DNA of 39,604 nucleotides. It comes from Deltaproteobacteria bacterium (GTDB lineage: Bacteria; Desulfobacterota; Desulfarculia; Adiutricales; Adiutricaceae). Of this stretch, positions 15,197-23,711 are shown in pieces. The stretch lies in assembly GCA_031279515.1 (NCBI GenBank), contig JAITII010000041.1:1-39604 (forward strand), in the 5' to 3' direction. Made by a program: the position numbers and the translations under genes. How positions within the stretch are numbered: the stretch's first letter is position 1; each line of letters starts with the position of its first letter. The notes beneath the pieces were generated by a model. That model had not been told where the DNA came from, did no database searches, and was given only the letters and a program-made list of their open reading frames with translations.

Positions 15197-15748
15197 ATGC
15201 CCAGTACCATGCGCTACATTAGAGCCCTTATACTATCGTTCTTTCTTGTCCCCTTTGTGGCTTTTTTCTGTGAGCCTATAGCCTTGGCTCAAAATGCGCT
15301 GCCCCCTGTCCCCCAGGGCCCCACAGAGCCTATGCAGATACCCCTGGCGGACAGCCCCGCTGGACGTGAGCAGGTCCATTTGGCGGCTTTGGGTACTTAT
15401 AGCGCCGGTTTTGTCCTTGAGGCCTACGGCTATATAGGAGTTTTGGCAGACGTTCTGCATTACGGGGTTTACGAGCCTGAGATAGTCCGCTCCATGCTGG
15501 GGGAGACCCAGGTCTTTTTGGAAAAGTCTTTGGAGAAGCTGAAAGTTTACCAGGATAAGACCATCACTGTTTCAGAAGAGGATTTAAAATATATAAACGG
15601 AATAGCGGATATCTTAAAAAACCTCATTTTAGAGGCCCAGAGCCTCCAAGCTTACTGCCAGAGTTTCGATAAGGCAGACTTTGATAAGTTTAAAGACTCC
15701 AGGGCCAAGGCCTGGGCCGGGATAAAGCAGCAACTGGGGATAAAGTAA
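15197..15748 (+). CDS. hypothetical exported protein, paralogue of the preceding gene
   Basis: The product has 183 residues with a signal peptide (about 1-31, ending LAQ). The mature part matches the preceding gene product over its whole length: the GYIG..AD.L..GVYEP block, MLGET, a YQD.....S..D..Y...I..IL..LI.EA.SL segment and KDSR near the end. The gap between the two genes is 66 bases with no obvious promoter, so they are probably co-transcribed. A second in-frame ATG four codons in is an alternative start. Function unknown. Confidence 0.75.
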   Translation: MPSTMRYIRALILSFFLVPFVAFFCEPIALAQNALPPVPQGPTEPMQIPLADSPAGREQVHLAALGTYSAGFVLEAYGYIGVLADVLHYGVYEPEIVRSMLGETQVFLEKSLEKLKVYQDKTITVSEEDLKYINGIADILKNLILEAQSLQAYCQSFDKADFDKFKDSRAKAWAGIKQQLGIK

Positions 15749-16186
15749 AAATGTCGTTTCTTAGCCAATATTTTTTCTCTCTTGTATAATTTCTGAGATA
15801 AAGCTCAAGTAAATTTTGAAGCTTATGACTGATAGGCAAATAGATTTAGGTATTTAAACTTTTATCTTTTTCATTAGCTAAAAAAATTTTTATCTATCTT
15901 GTAATAAGGGTAATTTAGTTAAACAAAATAAGAAAATACTACTCTTACTGGCACTTTTATATTGCGGCTCTAGATAAATAAGAAAAAAATTTTGCAAAAA
16001 AAATTTTCTTCATTTTGCCCATTTTAAGCCATTTTAAGCCATTTTTGTAGTTTATAGTGCTATAGTTCTTGCTTTTGGAAGTACATAATTTTGGAATGAA
16101 TTTCTTTTGGAAGTACATATTTTTGGAATGTATTACTCTGGGAAGGCCGCCATCTATATAATAAGAGGCCAGGGCAGGGAAAATTT
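15749..16186. other. AT-rich convergent spacer with short tandem repeats
   Basis: No gene is supported. Contents are poly-A/T tracts near 15985-16015, a 10-bp direct repeat (ATTTTAAGCC twice, 16021-16040) and a 32-bp tandem duplication at 16072-16135. It lies between the 3' ends of the paralogous pair and radA, so both transcripts must end here, but no classical hairpin plus T run was seen. Confidence 0.4.
16072..16135. repeat. tandem duplication of a 32-bp unit
   Basis: Two adjacent 32-base copies begin CTTTTGGAAGTACATA and end TTTTGGAATG(A/T)ATT(T/A). They differ at three or so positions. They are non-coding, just beyond the 3' end of radA. Confidence 0.7.
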
Positions 16187-17548
16187 TTAATCCTTGTCAA
16201 GTTTAAAAAGCCCCAGTTCTGGACTAAAGATTTCCTTAACATGTCTTATGCCAAGGGCCTTAATCTTCTGCTTTTCTATGCCTTCTTTTAGCTCCATTTC
16301 TGGACCGCAAACTTGATTAAACCCAAGGCGTTGGGCTTCTCTCAGCCGCTCTTTTATCCTTCCCACCCGGCGGATTTCTCCTGCCAGTCCCACCTCCCCT
16401 AGGACCACTAGGTCCTGGGGAAGAGGAATCTCAAACCAACTGGAGGCAATGGCGGCCACTATAGCCAAATCCGCAGAGGGCTCTGAAATTTTTACCCCGC
16501 CAGTGACGTTCACAAAGATATCCCTGTCAAAGAGCTTTAGGCGTACCTTCTTTTCTAGGACTGCGGCTAGTAGGCTTACCCTGGAGGGATCGGCGCCCAG
16601 GGTCTGCCTGCGGGGCATGGCAAGGGGGCTATGGCTAACTAAGGCCTGGATTTCAATGAGTAGGGGCCTTCGGCCCTCTATGACCGGGGTCACTATGGAT
16701 CCCGCTGCCCCAAAGGGCCTTTCAGCTAGAAAGAGGGCAGAGGGGTTCTTGACCTCGCCCAGGCCAGCGCCTGTCATTTCAAAGACGCCCAGCTCATTTA
16801 CCGGCCCGAAGCGGTTTTTAAAGGAACGAAGGACCCTTATGGGCCTATCCTTTTCCCCCTCGAAGTAGAGGACCGTGTCCACCAGGTGCTCTAAGAGTTT
16901 GGGGCCGGCAATATTGCCCTCTTTGGTAATGTGTCCGATGAGAAATAGGGGCACCCCCTTTTCTTTGGCTAAATTGGCCACAAGCGCACTAGCTTCCCGC
17001 AATTGGCCTGGGCTACCAAGGGAATTTCCCAATTCAGGTATCTTCAAAGTTTGGATAGAGTCCACCACCAGGATATCCCAATCGCCCCTAGCTGCCTCCA
17101 GGATGCTGGGAACTTGAGTCTCGGCAAGGACAAAGAGACCAGAAAGGTCTAAATTGAGGCGCTCAGCCCGCATGCGCACCTGGGCAGGGGACTCTTCTCC
17201 AGTTATGTACAGTAATTTTTTGCCCATTTGGGCAGCTCCAGCTGCCACCTGCAAGAGGAGGGTGGATTTACCTACCCCCGGCTCACCGGACAAGAGGGTG
17301 ACGCCACCTGGCACCAGTCCCCCACCCAAGACCCTGTCCAGCTCGGAAATGGAAGTGGTAATCCTTTGGGTATCCCCTTTAGGCACCTGGGAAAGGGCCA
17401 GCACCTTTCCAGGGGCATGGGTACTCACAATTTCAGCCATCTCTTCGCTAAAGCTGTCCCAGGTGTCGCAGTTAGGGCAGCGTCCCAAAGATACTGGAGA
17501 TTTGTAGCCGCATTGGCGGCAGATATACCGCACCTTCGCTTTGGCCAT
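16187..17548 (-). CDS. radA: DNA repair protein RadA (branch-migration ATPase)
   Basis: RadA is a hexameric RecA-like helicase that extends D-loops during homologous recombination. The protein has 453 residues, typical for RadA. The N-terminal zinc finger is CRQCGYKS...CPNCDTW (about 10-30). Walker A is GEPGVGKST (about 88-96) and the RadA-specific KNRFG motif appears as FKNRFGPVNELGVF. The C-terminal Lon-protease-like domain carries GGVKISEPSADLA and GEVGLAGEIRRV. AGGAT four bases before the ATG supports the start. It stands alone, divergent from the PilB-type gene across a 1.3 kb spacer. Confidence 0.96.
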   Translation of the reverse strand: MAKAKVRYICRQCGYKSPVSLGRCPNCDTWDSFSEEMAEIVSTHAPGKVLALSQVPKGDTQRITTSISELDRVLGGGLVPGGVTLLSGEPGVGKSTLLLQVAAGAAQMGKKLLYITGEESPAQVRMRAERLNLDLSGLFVLAETQVPSILEAARGDWDILVVDSIQTLKIPELGNSLGSPGQLREASALVANLAKEKGVPLFLIGHITKEGNIAGPKLLEHLVDTVLYFEGEKDRPIRVLRSFKNRFGPVNELGVFEMTGAGLGEVKNPSALFLAERPFGAAGSIVTPVIEGRRPLLIEIQALVSHSPLAMPRRQTLGADPSRVSLLAAVLEKKVRLKLFDRDIFVNVTGGVKISEPSADLAIVAAIASSWFEIPLPQDLVVLGEVGLAGEIRRVGRIKERLREAQRLGFNQVCGPEMELKEGIEKQKIKALGIRHVKEIFSPELGLFKLDKD

Positions 17549-17711
17549 AATTATCCTTTAAATTTGTTAAAAGTCATTTTTTCAAGTATATTCTAGTTTT
17601 TGGGAAAAATGGAATTTTATGCCCGGGGACTAATTTATAGCTCTTTTCGGAGCAAACTTTCTAGTCTTTTTCTAGTTTTGGGAACAGCTTTACTTACTTT
17701 TTTTGGAAACT

Positions 17712-17803
17712 GGAAAGAAAGGGGCCAAACTTTTTCTAGAAAGGGAAAGAAAGGGGCCTAGTTTTTCTAGAAAGGGAAAGAAATGAGCCTACTTGTTCTA
17801 GGG
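17712..17803. repeat. three-copy 31-32 bp tandem repeat
   Basis: Three adjacent units start GGAAAGAAAGGGGCC (third copy GGAAAGAAATGAGCC) and continue with a T-rich stretch and TTCTAGAAAG. The second and third copies diverge slightly. It is non-coding. There are no spacers, so it is not a CRISPR array. Confidence 0.7.
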
Positions 17804-17894
17804 TGGAAATTGAGATTAGCTTTGAAACATATGGGCAAAATAAAAATTTTTGTTTTTTTAAAGCTCATACGAAGTAGCAATTTTATTTTTTTCT

Positions 17895-17930
17895 AAGAGA
17901 TCAAAGGCTAAAAAGCCTTTGGGAATCTTA
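17895..17930. repeat. perfect inverted repeat (hairpin) in the radA-pilB spacer
   Basis: CAAAGGCT (17902-17909) and AGCCTTTG (17914-17921) flank an AAAA loop. Flanking TAAGA and TCTTA can extend the stem after small internal bulges. No T run follows on either strand, so it is not a standard terminator. Confidence 0.45.
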
Positions 17931-18843
17931 GCCTGGGGGTTTTACACAAGATTTATTCCAAAGTAATTGAGCTTTTCATTTTTTCTGAGCTTAAAGAGAG
18001 ATTTTAACTTGGAAAAAGGAAAAAATTTTTTTAGGGATTGATATATTTCAGATAATTAGAAATAATTATCTAAAGTTTTTATATTATTATATTATAATAA
18101 TTATATATTTTGCAACAGAGCTAAACGCTTTTACTATTTTTTGTCTTGATTAAAATGCTTAACTATGGTAATCTTTACACGGTTTTAACCCATTGTAGTT
18201 ATCCTTTCCAAGGTAGCTACTGTAGCTTTTTTGTCATTTTTGGTTTTTGTAGTTCTTTACACCTCTCTCCTTTTATGTGTACTGGTTTTTCTTCTATCTA
18301 GGCTATACCCCATGTTGGGCAACTTAGGCAAAATTTCCCCCCTATACATATAAGTTAATAAATTCCCTAAAATTGGGGGATTTCTGGGATAGGCTTCCCA
18401 TTTCCAATGGGGTTAAAGGTTTTTTGTAATTTTTGCTTCAAAACTAATTTTTTTGACAGCTTGATATTTTTTTGAGAAGATTGTTTATGAAGGCTACAAA
18501 TACTTCAGAGGGGAGATTTTTTTAAAATCAAAAGGTCAAAATTCACCTGGGAATCAACATAAAGATTGCTTGATACTATATGTTGTGCCCAGTGACGTCC
18601 TTTTTAGCTTAAACATTTAAATTTGTGGTATTATCTTCATGCTACAGGTTTTTTTACGTTTAGCCCCTTTGCGACCGTTAAAATAAGTGTGCGGTTATTT
18701 CGGTTTGCTTTAAGCTTTGATTTTGTCGCTTTTTCTATTTTTGGAATATTGGCTTTGAATCTATAATCTTAGTTTCATAAAATGAAAACTTAGTATAATT
18801 GGAAATAACTACCCAGGGTCCCTTCTGCTTTTGGAGGTAATTT

Positions 18844-21600
18844 ATGGCGGAGATTTCCCGTAGGCGCTCAACACTTTCATCAACCGTCAAAGATCAGGTA
18901 TCGGATAACTATAAGCTGATATTGGGAGAGTACCTACTCAAGGCAGGCCAGATCACCCGTGGACACCTGGAAGAGGGCACTAAATGGCTCAAAGTTCATC
19001 CTAAGGACTTTTTGTCACGGTTTCTTTTGCGCAAGGGTTACGTGGAAAGCAATACTATACCCAGTGTGCTTTCCCGTCAATACAGCTATCCAATGGTGAA
19101 CCTCACTGACCGAGAGATAGCACCCCAAACTTTGAACCTAGTACCCTACGAAACAGCTAAAAAATACATGGTCATACCTTACCTAGTGAAGGATAACAAG
19201 GTAATGATGGCTATGTTAGAGCCCACCAACAACAAGGTGGTGGAAGACCTGACCAACATCACTAAGATGCAGGTAGTTCCTGTTGTAGTGAGCGAAAGGG
19301 ACCTGGTTACGGCTTTTAAGGTCCACTACAAGATTTCTGATGAGGAGGAGGCCTCCTTTTTTGCGCCTTTGGACCCCAATGCCGTGGTAGAGGACACGGG
19401 TCCCTTGACCGTAGACAACTTAGGGGCCTTAATATCCGACGCTTTAGAGGATTTCGCCTTTGGAGATACCAAGTCCCAGGACGATGACCTCCAGACCGAC
19501 ACCTATTCGGCTGAAAATAGCGCCATTATCAATTTGGCCAACCAGATCCTCATCCAGGCGGTGCAGAACGGGGTCTCGGATATCCATATCGAGCCCTTTG
19601 AAAAGCAATTCTATGTGCGTTACCGCATGGACGGATCCCTGTATAAGCATACCAGGCTTCCCTTGGAGATCCGCAATGCGCTCATTGCCCGCCTTAAGAT
19701 CATGAGTAGCCTGGATATCACCGAGCGCCGGGTGCCCCAGGACGGACGTATTAAGCTGCGCATTGGCAAGAACAAGGAAATAGATTTTCGTGTCTCATCT
19801 CTGCCGACACTCTTTGGGGAGTCAGTGGTTCTCCGTATCTTGGACAAATCCGGTCTGAACGTGGACATGACCAAGCTGGGTTTTACCCAGAGGAATTTAG
19901 ACCAGTTCATGAAAGCTGCCTATAGGCCCAATGGTCTCCTCTTGGTTACTGGTCCCACAGGGTCAGGTAAAACAGTTACACTTTATTCCACCCTTTCTCT
20001 GCGCAATACCGAGGACGTGAAGATCCTCACAGCAGAAGACCCGGTGGAGTTTAACTTCCCAGGCGTCAACCAGGTAAACGTTGTCAAAGAAGTGGGCATG
20101 ACCTTTGCCAAGGCTTTAAAGGCCTTCCTCCGTCAGGACCCGGACATCTGTATGATTGGCGAGATCCGGGATTTGGAGACCGGTGAAATAGCCGTGGAAG
20201 CGGCTATGACAGGCCACTTGGTGCTCTCCACACTCCACACCAATGACGCCCCTTCCACAGTCACCCGTCTAGTGGACATGGGAGTGGCACCATTTAACGT
20301 TGCAGCTGCCTTGATCCTCTGCTCCGCCCAGAGGTTACTAAGGAGATTGTGCCCCAATTGTCGCCAGTCTTTAACCAAGCTTCCTGCCAATAAGCTAATT
20401 GAGGCGGGTTTCGATCCCAATGAGCTTTCCACAGTGCAGCTCTACGAGGGCCGCGGTTGCCCCACCTGCAAGGGTACTGGTTACAAAGGCCGTTTGGGCG
20501 TCTTTGAGGTCATGGAAAATACCCAGACCCTGGCCGATGCCATAGCCTCCAGCGTCAACGAAGGGCAGTTGCGCAAGATTGCCCTCAAAGAGGGCATGGC
20601 CACCTTACGTCAGGATGGCTTGTTAAAAGCCCAGCAAGGGCTTACCTCCCTGGCCCAGGTCCTGGAAAAGACGGTTATCCAGCGTGAGAGCCTCCCACAT
20701 TACCTCTTAAATCCAGATGAGCAAGTCTACGAGTCCGGGGATGTCATCATCAAGGAAGGAAATACCGACACGGCCTTCTACAAGCTCATCCAGGGTTGTC
20801 TGGAGGTCTACAAAGGTAATAACCTCATAGCTGAGATCTCCCAGACCAATACCTATTTCGGGGAGATGAGTTCCCTGGTGGGTTCCCGCAGGTCAGCTAC
20901 TATTAAAAGTCAGGGCCGCAGCATAGTTAAAGTCTTCCCAGGTGATAAGTTGGGGGAGGTCTTAGATAATTATCCCGATATTGCCAAGCAGATAATAAAC
21001 ACCTTGGTGCTGCGCCTCAATGATTCCGGCAACCGTTTATCTGAGCTCATGCAAAATAAGATTGAGCTGGAACGCACCTACGTAAACCAACTTACCAGCA
21101 CAGTGGGAGGAGCAGGTGTGCTTCCCCAGGGCACAAGGCCCATAGCCTCGGCCCCCAGGTCAGGAAGCGGGCAGCCTCTGGCGGGAAACATAGCCGTGGC
21201 CTCCAAATCCTCGGCACTGGCCAAGCTGGCAGCCAAGAAAGCAGCGGCTGTCCAAGGGGTGGCAGCCCCCGGCGCCCCCAAACCATTGCCTGGCGGCAAT
21301 GGTACCAAACCCCCGGCAGCCACCCAGATGCCAGGTGCGGCTAAGGGCGGTGTCATTACCCAGGCACCGGCTGGAGCTGCGGCCACCAGGGTACCCCAGG
21401 GGCAGGTGGCCCCCAAACCAGTTGTGCAACCTAAGGTGGTACGCGCGGTAGAAGCTGCCCCAGCGGCAGCCCCCAAGCCTTTGGACATAGCTGGAAGGAC
21501 TTCTTTTGCCAGAAACCTGATGCCAGCTGACCAGACTCAGCAAATCCGCGTAGTTCCCGGCTCCTCTCCGGCGGCCAAGATCCTGCGTGAGGCCCAGTAA
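18844..21600 (+). CDS. PilB/GspE-type secretion ATPase fused to a cyclic-nucleotide-binding domain
   Basis: The product has 918 residues; PilB/GspE is normally about 560-600. It has a MshEN-like N-terminal domain (about 20-160), a conserved linker (SDIHIEPFEK...RYRMDG) and Walker A GPTGSGKT near 370. An Asp-box/Walker B region (GEIRDLETGEIAVEAA..GHLVLSTLHTNDA) lies near 438, followed by the zinc tetracysteine CPNC...CPTC (about 502 and 539). Residues about 620-735 form a CRP-type cyclic-nucleotide-binding fold with FGEMSSLVGSRRSAT, keeping the Glu and Arg of a phosphate-binding cassette. The last 180 residues are Ala/Pro/Gly-rich and probably disordered. This ATPase type powers type IV pilus extension or type II secretion. 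GGAGG supports the start. No other pilus genes are nearby. Confidence 0.92.
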   Translation: MAEISRRRSTLSSTVKDQVSDNYKLILGEYLLKAGQITRGHLEEGTKWLKVHPKDFLSRFLLRKGYVESNTIPSVLSRQYSYPMVNLTDREIAPQTLNLVPYETAKKYMVIPYLVKDNKVMMAMLEPTNNKVVEDLTNITKMQVVPVVVSERDLVTAFKVHYKISDEEEASFFAPLDPNAVVEDTGPLTVDNLGALISDALEDFAFGDTKSQDDDLQTDTYSAENSAIINLANQILIQAVQNGVSDIHIEPFEKQFYVRYRMDGSLYKHTRLPLEIRNALIARLKIMSSLDITERRVPQDGRIKLRIGKNKEIDFRVSSLPTLFGESVVLRILDKSGLNVDMTKLGFTQRNLDQFMKAAYRPNGLLLVTGPTGSGKTVTLYSTLSLRNTEDVKILTAEDPVEFNFPGVNQVNVVKEVGMTFAKALKAFLRQDPDICMIGEIRDLETGEIAVEAAMTGHLVLSTLHTNDAPSTVTRLVDMGVAPFNVAAALILCSAQRLLRRLCPNCRQSLTKLPANKLIEAGFDPNELSTVQLYEGRGCPTCKGTGYKGRLGVFEVMENTQTLADAIASSVNEGQLRKIALKEGMATLRQDGLLKAQQGLTSLAQVLEKTVIQRESLPHYLLNPDEQVYESGDVIIKEGNTDTAFYKLIQGCLEVYKGNNLIAEISQTNTYFGEMSSLVGSRRSATIKSQGRSIVKVFPGDKLGEVLDNYPDIAKQIINTLVLRLNDSGNRLSELMQNKIELERTYVNQLTSTVGGAGVLPQGTRPIASAPRSGSGQPLAGNIAVASKSSALAKLAAKKAAAVQGVAAPGAPKPLPGGNGTKPPAATQMPGAAKGGVITQAPAGAAATRVPQGQVAPKPVVQPKVVRAVEAAPAAAPKPLDIAGRTSFARNLMPADQTQQIRVVPGSSPAAKILREAQ

Positions 21601-21676
21601 GGCACTTGCCACCTTTTGTAAGGCGTGCTAAAGTCGATAGATAGTAAGTAGCCTATTTACTTAGAGGGGAAATTGT

Positions 21677-21700
21677 GCCTATATTTAAAAGAATATAGGC
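21677..21700. promoter_or_regulatory. 24-bp palindrome upstream of the metal-transport operon
   Basis: GCCTATATT (21677-21685) and AATATAGGC (21692-21700) are perfect complements around a 6-base centre. It lies about 145 bases before znuA and 77 bases after the pilB-like gene. It could be an operator for a dimeric metal regulator or a transcript-end hairpin; no T run follows. Confidence 0.35.
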
Positions 21701-21843
21701 CCCAAATTAGCTAATAGTGCTGCTAAAAAAATATACCGCAATAGTGGAGCTGGACAGGGCTTTTACTAATAGCTTTCGGTATTGTGCCAGGAGAGAGGTT
21801 AGCGTCTTAGGGCCCCTGGTGTGCCCAAGATGAAGGTAGAGTC

Positions 21844-22851
21844 ATGGCCAAAAATATTTTGCGCCCGACAATTGGGAAAGATACATTCCTCTTGTCGGGT
21901 TTATGTTTATTGCTCTCGGTACTAGTTTCAATATTAGTCTTAAATACCACCCAAAAAGCTTGGGCCCAGGCTGATTCAAGCGACTCTGCTCCCACTATAA
22001 TAGTGGCAAGTTATCCCGCCTGGCTTTTTACCCGCTACCTTTCCCACGGGAGGGATTACTTCAATGTAGAGCTCTTAACCAACCCTGAGACTGGCTGTCC
22101 CCATGAGTTTAATCCCAAGCCCAGGGATTTGGAAAGGCTTACCAAGACCAAGACCCTGGTGGAAAACGGCTTAAACTTAGAGGTCTATTTGGATAGGGCC
22201 TTGCGGGTGGCACCCAGGGATATCTCTATAGTTGATGCCTCAGAAGGGGTACCCACTTTGATACTAAGCTATGGGCGCCTCACCTTAAGAGGTGAGGCGC
22301 CCATGGCAGATCCTTTGGCTCCCAATCCCCACATCTTTTTGTCCCCCAGACTTGCCGGACTTATGGCCCAAAACATAGCCAAGGGCTTAACTTTAAAAGA
22401 CCCTGCCGGGGAGAGTCACTACCAGGAGCGCTTGGCAAGCTTCCAAAAGGACATGGACGCACTTTCAGCAGACCTTTTGAGCTTCAAACGCACTCGCAGG
22501 GGATATAAGGTGGTGGTAAGCCACGGTTTTATGGATTATCTGGCCCAAGACATGGGCATTACTATTCTGGCAGACATAGAGCCGGCACCTGAGGTGGCTC
22601 CCTCTCCGGCAAGGCTTAAGGCCTTGACGGAAACTATTCTAGCTGAGAGGGTATCGGCTATTTTGGTGGAACCCCACGCCGACTTAAGGATTGCCCAGAC
22701 TCTGGGAGCTGAAACTGGGATTCCGGTGGCTGTAATAGATCCTGCCACCTCAGGGTCAGCCGACCCGCCTATAGATTATTACCAAATGGTCTTGCGCCAG
22801 GACATCATTACGCTCTCTAGGCTCTTTCCAGTTAATGCTTCTGCCAACTAA
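21844..22851 (+). CDS. znuA: metal ABC transporter substrate-binding protein (ZnuA family)
   Basis: This is the periplasmic zinc (or manganese) binding component of a cluster A-I ABC importer. It has 335 residues with a signal peptide at about 1-40 (ending KAWAQ). Likely metal ligands by family position are His near 86 (CPHEFNPKP), His near 163 (NPHIFLSP), His near 227 (VVSHGFMDYL) and Asp near 299 (VIDPATSG). The His-rich loop of many ZnuA proteins is absent; its place is occupied by a short segment whose DNA is a perfect 15-bp inverted repeat (22271-22304). It is first gene of a three-gene transporter operon, 11 bases before the ATPase gene. Metal preference cannot be read from sequence. 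Confidence 0.88.
   Translation: MAKNILRPTIGKDTFLLSGLCLLLSVLVSILVLNTTQKAWAQADSSDSAPTIIVASYPAWLFTRYLSHGRDYFNVELLTNPETGCPHEFNPKPRDLERLTKTKTLVENGLNLEVYLDRALRVAPRDISIVDASEGVPTLILSYGRLTLRGEAPMADPLAPNPHIFLSPRLAGLMAQNIAKGLTLKDPAGESHYQERLASFQKDMDALSADLLSFKRTRRGYKVVVSHGFMDYLAQDMGITILADIEPAPEVAPSPARLKALTETILAERVSAILVEPHADLRIAQTLGAETGIPVAVIDPATSGSADPPIDYYQMVLRQDIITLSRLFPVNASAN
22271..22304. repeat. perfect 15-bp inverted repeat inside znuA
   Basis: ATGGGCGCCTCACCT (22271-22285), loop TAAG, then its exact complement AGGTGAGGCGCCCAT (22290-22304). The stem is G/C-rich and in coding sequence, encoding the loop just before the NPH metal-ligand motif. There is no T run, so it is not an ordinary terminator. 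Confidence 0.9.
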
Positions 22852-22862
22852 GGTGGAACCCT

Positions 22863-23699
22863 ATGAATACTAGCCAAGATACCATGGCGGCAAAAAGTGC
22901 CCCAACACAAGGGCCGGATCTGAAAGGCCAGTGCGCTCCCAGCATAACCATCAAGAATATGGGGGTATCCATTGGCCGCTATGACATTTTAAAAGACGTC
23001 AATGCCACAGTCCCCTCTTGTAAGCAAACTGTGATAATAGGACCCAATGGGGCTGGGAAATCTACTTTAGTTTTATCCCTTTTAGGGGAGCTTCCCCATG
23101 TCGGGGAGATAATTTTTACCCCACCAGGGCCCCGCTTGGGTTTTGTGCCCCAGAGGCTGGACTTTGACAGGCACCTTCCTTTGACTGTGGCGGAATTCAT
23201 GGCCCTGGGTAGATCCCTGTGGCCCCTGTGGCTCAAGGTCCCCAAAAGGCTCCGCGAGGAAAATCTAAGCTACTTGGAGCTGGTAAAGGCTACCCATCTG
23301 GCCGACAAGCCTTTGGGATCCCTTTCCGGAGGTGAGACCCAGAGGGTATTTTTAGCCAGGGCCCTGATGAATAGGCCCGATATACTTATTTTAGATGAGC
23401 CGGCCACAGGGGTGGATGTCTTTGGAGAGCAGCTCTTATGCGAGATCCTAGAGTCCTTTAAAAAAGACTTTACCATCGTCATGGTAAGCCACGATCTAGC
23501 CACCGCCAAAGCCCACGGGGATTGGATCATCTGTCTTAACCGCACAGTTATAGCCGAAGGCCCGCCCGCCGATATCTTCCGCTCCGATGTCCTAGCCCAT
23601 GCCTTTGGTCTCCATCAGAGCATTCTTTTTGGTGCTGAAAGTGGTGTGGAAGAAGAGCCTTGCCCCTGCTGCCACGAGGTGCATGGAGCAATGCCCTAA
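22863..23699 (+). CDS. znuC: metal ABC transporter ATP-binding protein (ZnuC family)
   Basis: This is the cytoplasmic ATPase of the importer. It has 278 residues with Walker A GPNGAGKST, signature LSGGETQR, Walker B LILDEPATGVD and the H-loop MVSHDL. The first 25 residues are an extra polar extension. The C-terminus is unusual, ending CPCCHEVHGAMP: three Cys and two His in 12 residues could hold a regulatory metal ion, comparable in idea to His-rich tails of some ZnuC proteins (inference). The permease gene follows after 12 bases. Confidence 0.92.
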   Translation: MNTSQDTMAAKSAPTQGPDLKGQCAPSITIKNMGVSIGRYDILKDVNATVPSCKQTVIIGPNGAGKSTLVLSLLGELPHVGEIIFTPPGPRLGFVPQRLDFDRHLPLTVAEFMALGRSLWPLWLKVPKRLREENLSYLELVKATHLADKPLGSLSGGETQRVFLARALMNRPDILILDEPATGVDVFGEQLLCEILESFKKDFTIVMVSHDLATAKAHGDWIICLNRTVIAEGPPADIFRSDVLAHAFGLHQSILFGAESGVEEEPCPCCHEVHGAMP

Positions 23700-23711
23700 G
23701 GCGGGCTAGAG

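Larger units (their letters stand above)
17549..18843. other. 1.3-kb AT-rich divergent spacer, no gene seen
   Basis: No reading frame of credible length or start is present on either strand. It contains a threefold 31-32 bp tandem array (17712-17803), a perfect CAAAGGCT/AGCCTTTG hairpin (17902-17921) with extra outer pairing, and long T/A tracts. A GGAGG ribosome binding site for the plus-strand gene lies at its right end. TATAAT hexamers at 18762-18767 and 18794-18799 are possible -10 elements for that gene, but their -35 partners are poor. No DnaA-box cluster and no tRNA fold were seen. Confidence 0.4.

Noticed and set aside
17712-17803. Possible degenerate CRISPR in the radA-pilB spacer
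   Set aside because: Units are adjacent with no unique spacers, no cas genes are present, and only three copies exist.
18565-18605. Possible third copy of the hairpin element
   Set aside because: Only a GTCCTTTTTAGC tail and a TACTATAT word resemble the element; the arms and GATATC ends are missing.
17549-18843. Replication origin or tRNA in the 1.3-kb AT-rich spacer
   Set aside because: No DnaA-box cluster, no cloverleaf with a T-loop consensus, and no origin-linked genes nearby.
21078-21612. Long minus-strand frames opposite the 3' end of the PilB-type gene
   Set aside because: These arise from the G/C-rich Ala/Pro/Gly-coding tail; no start signals, and the plus-strand gene continues through.
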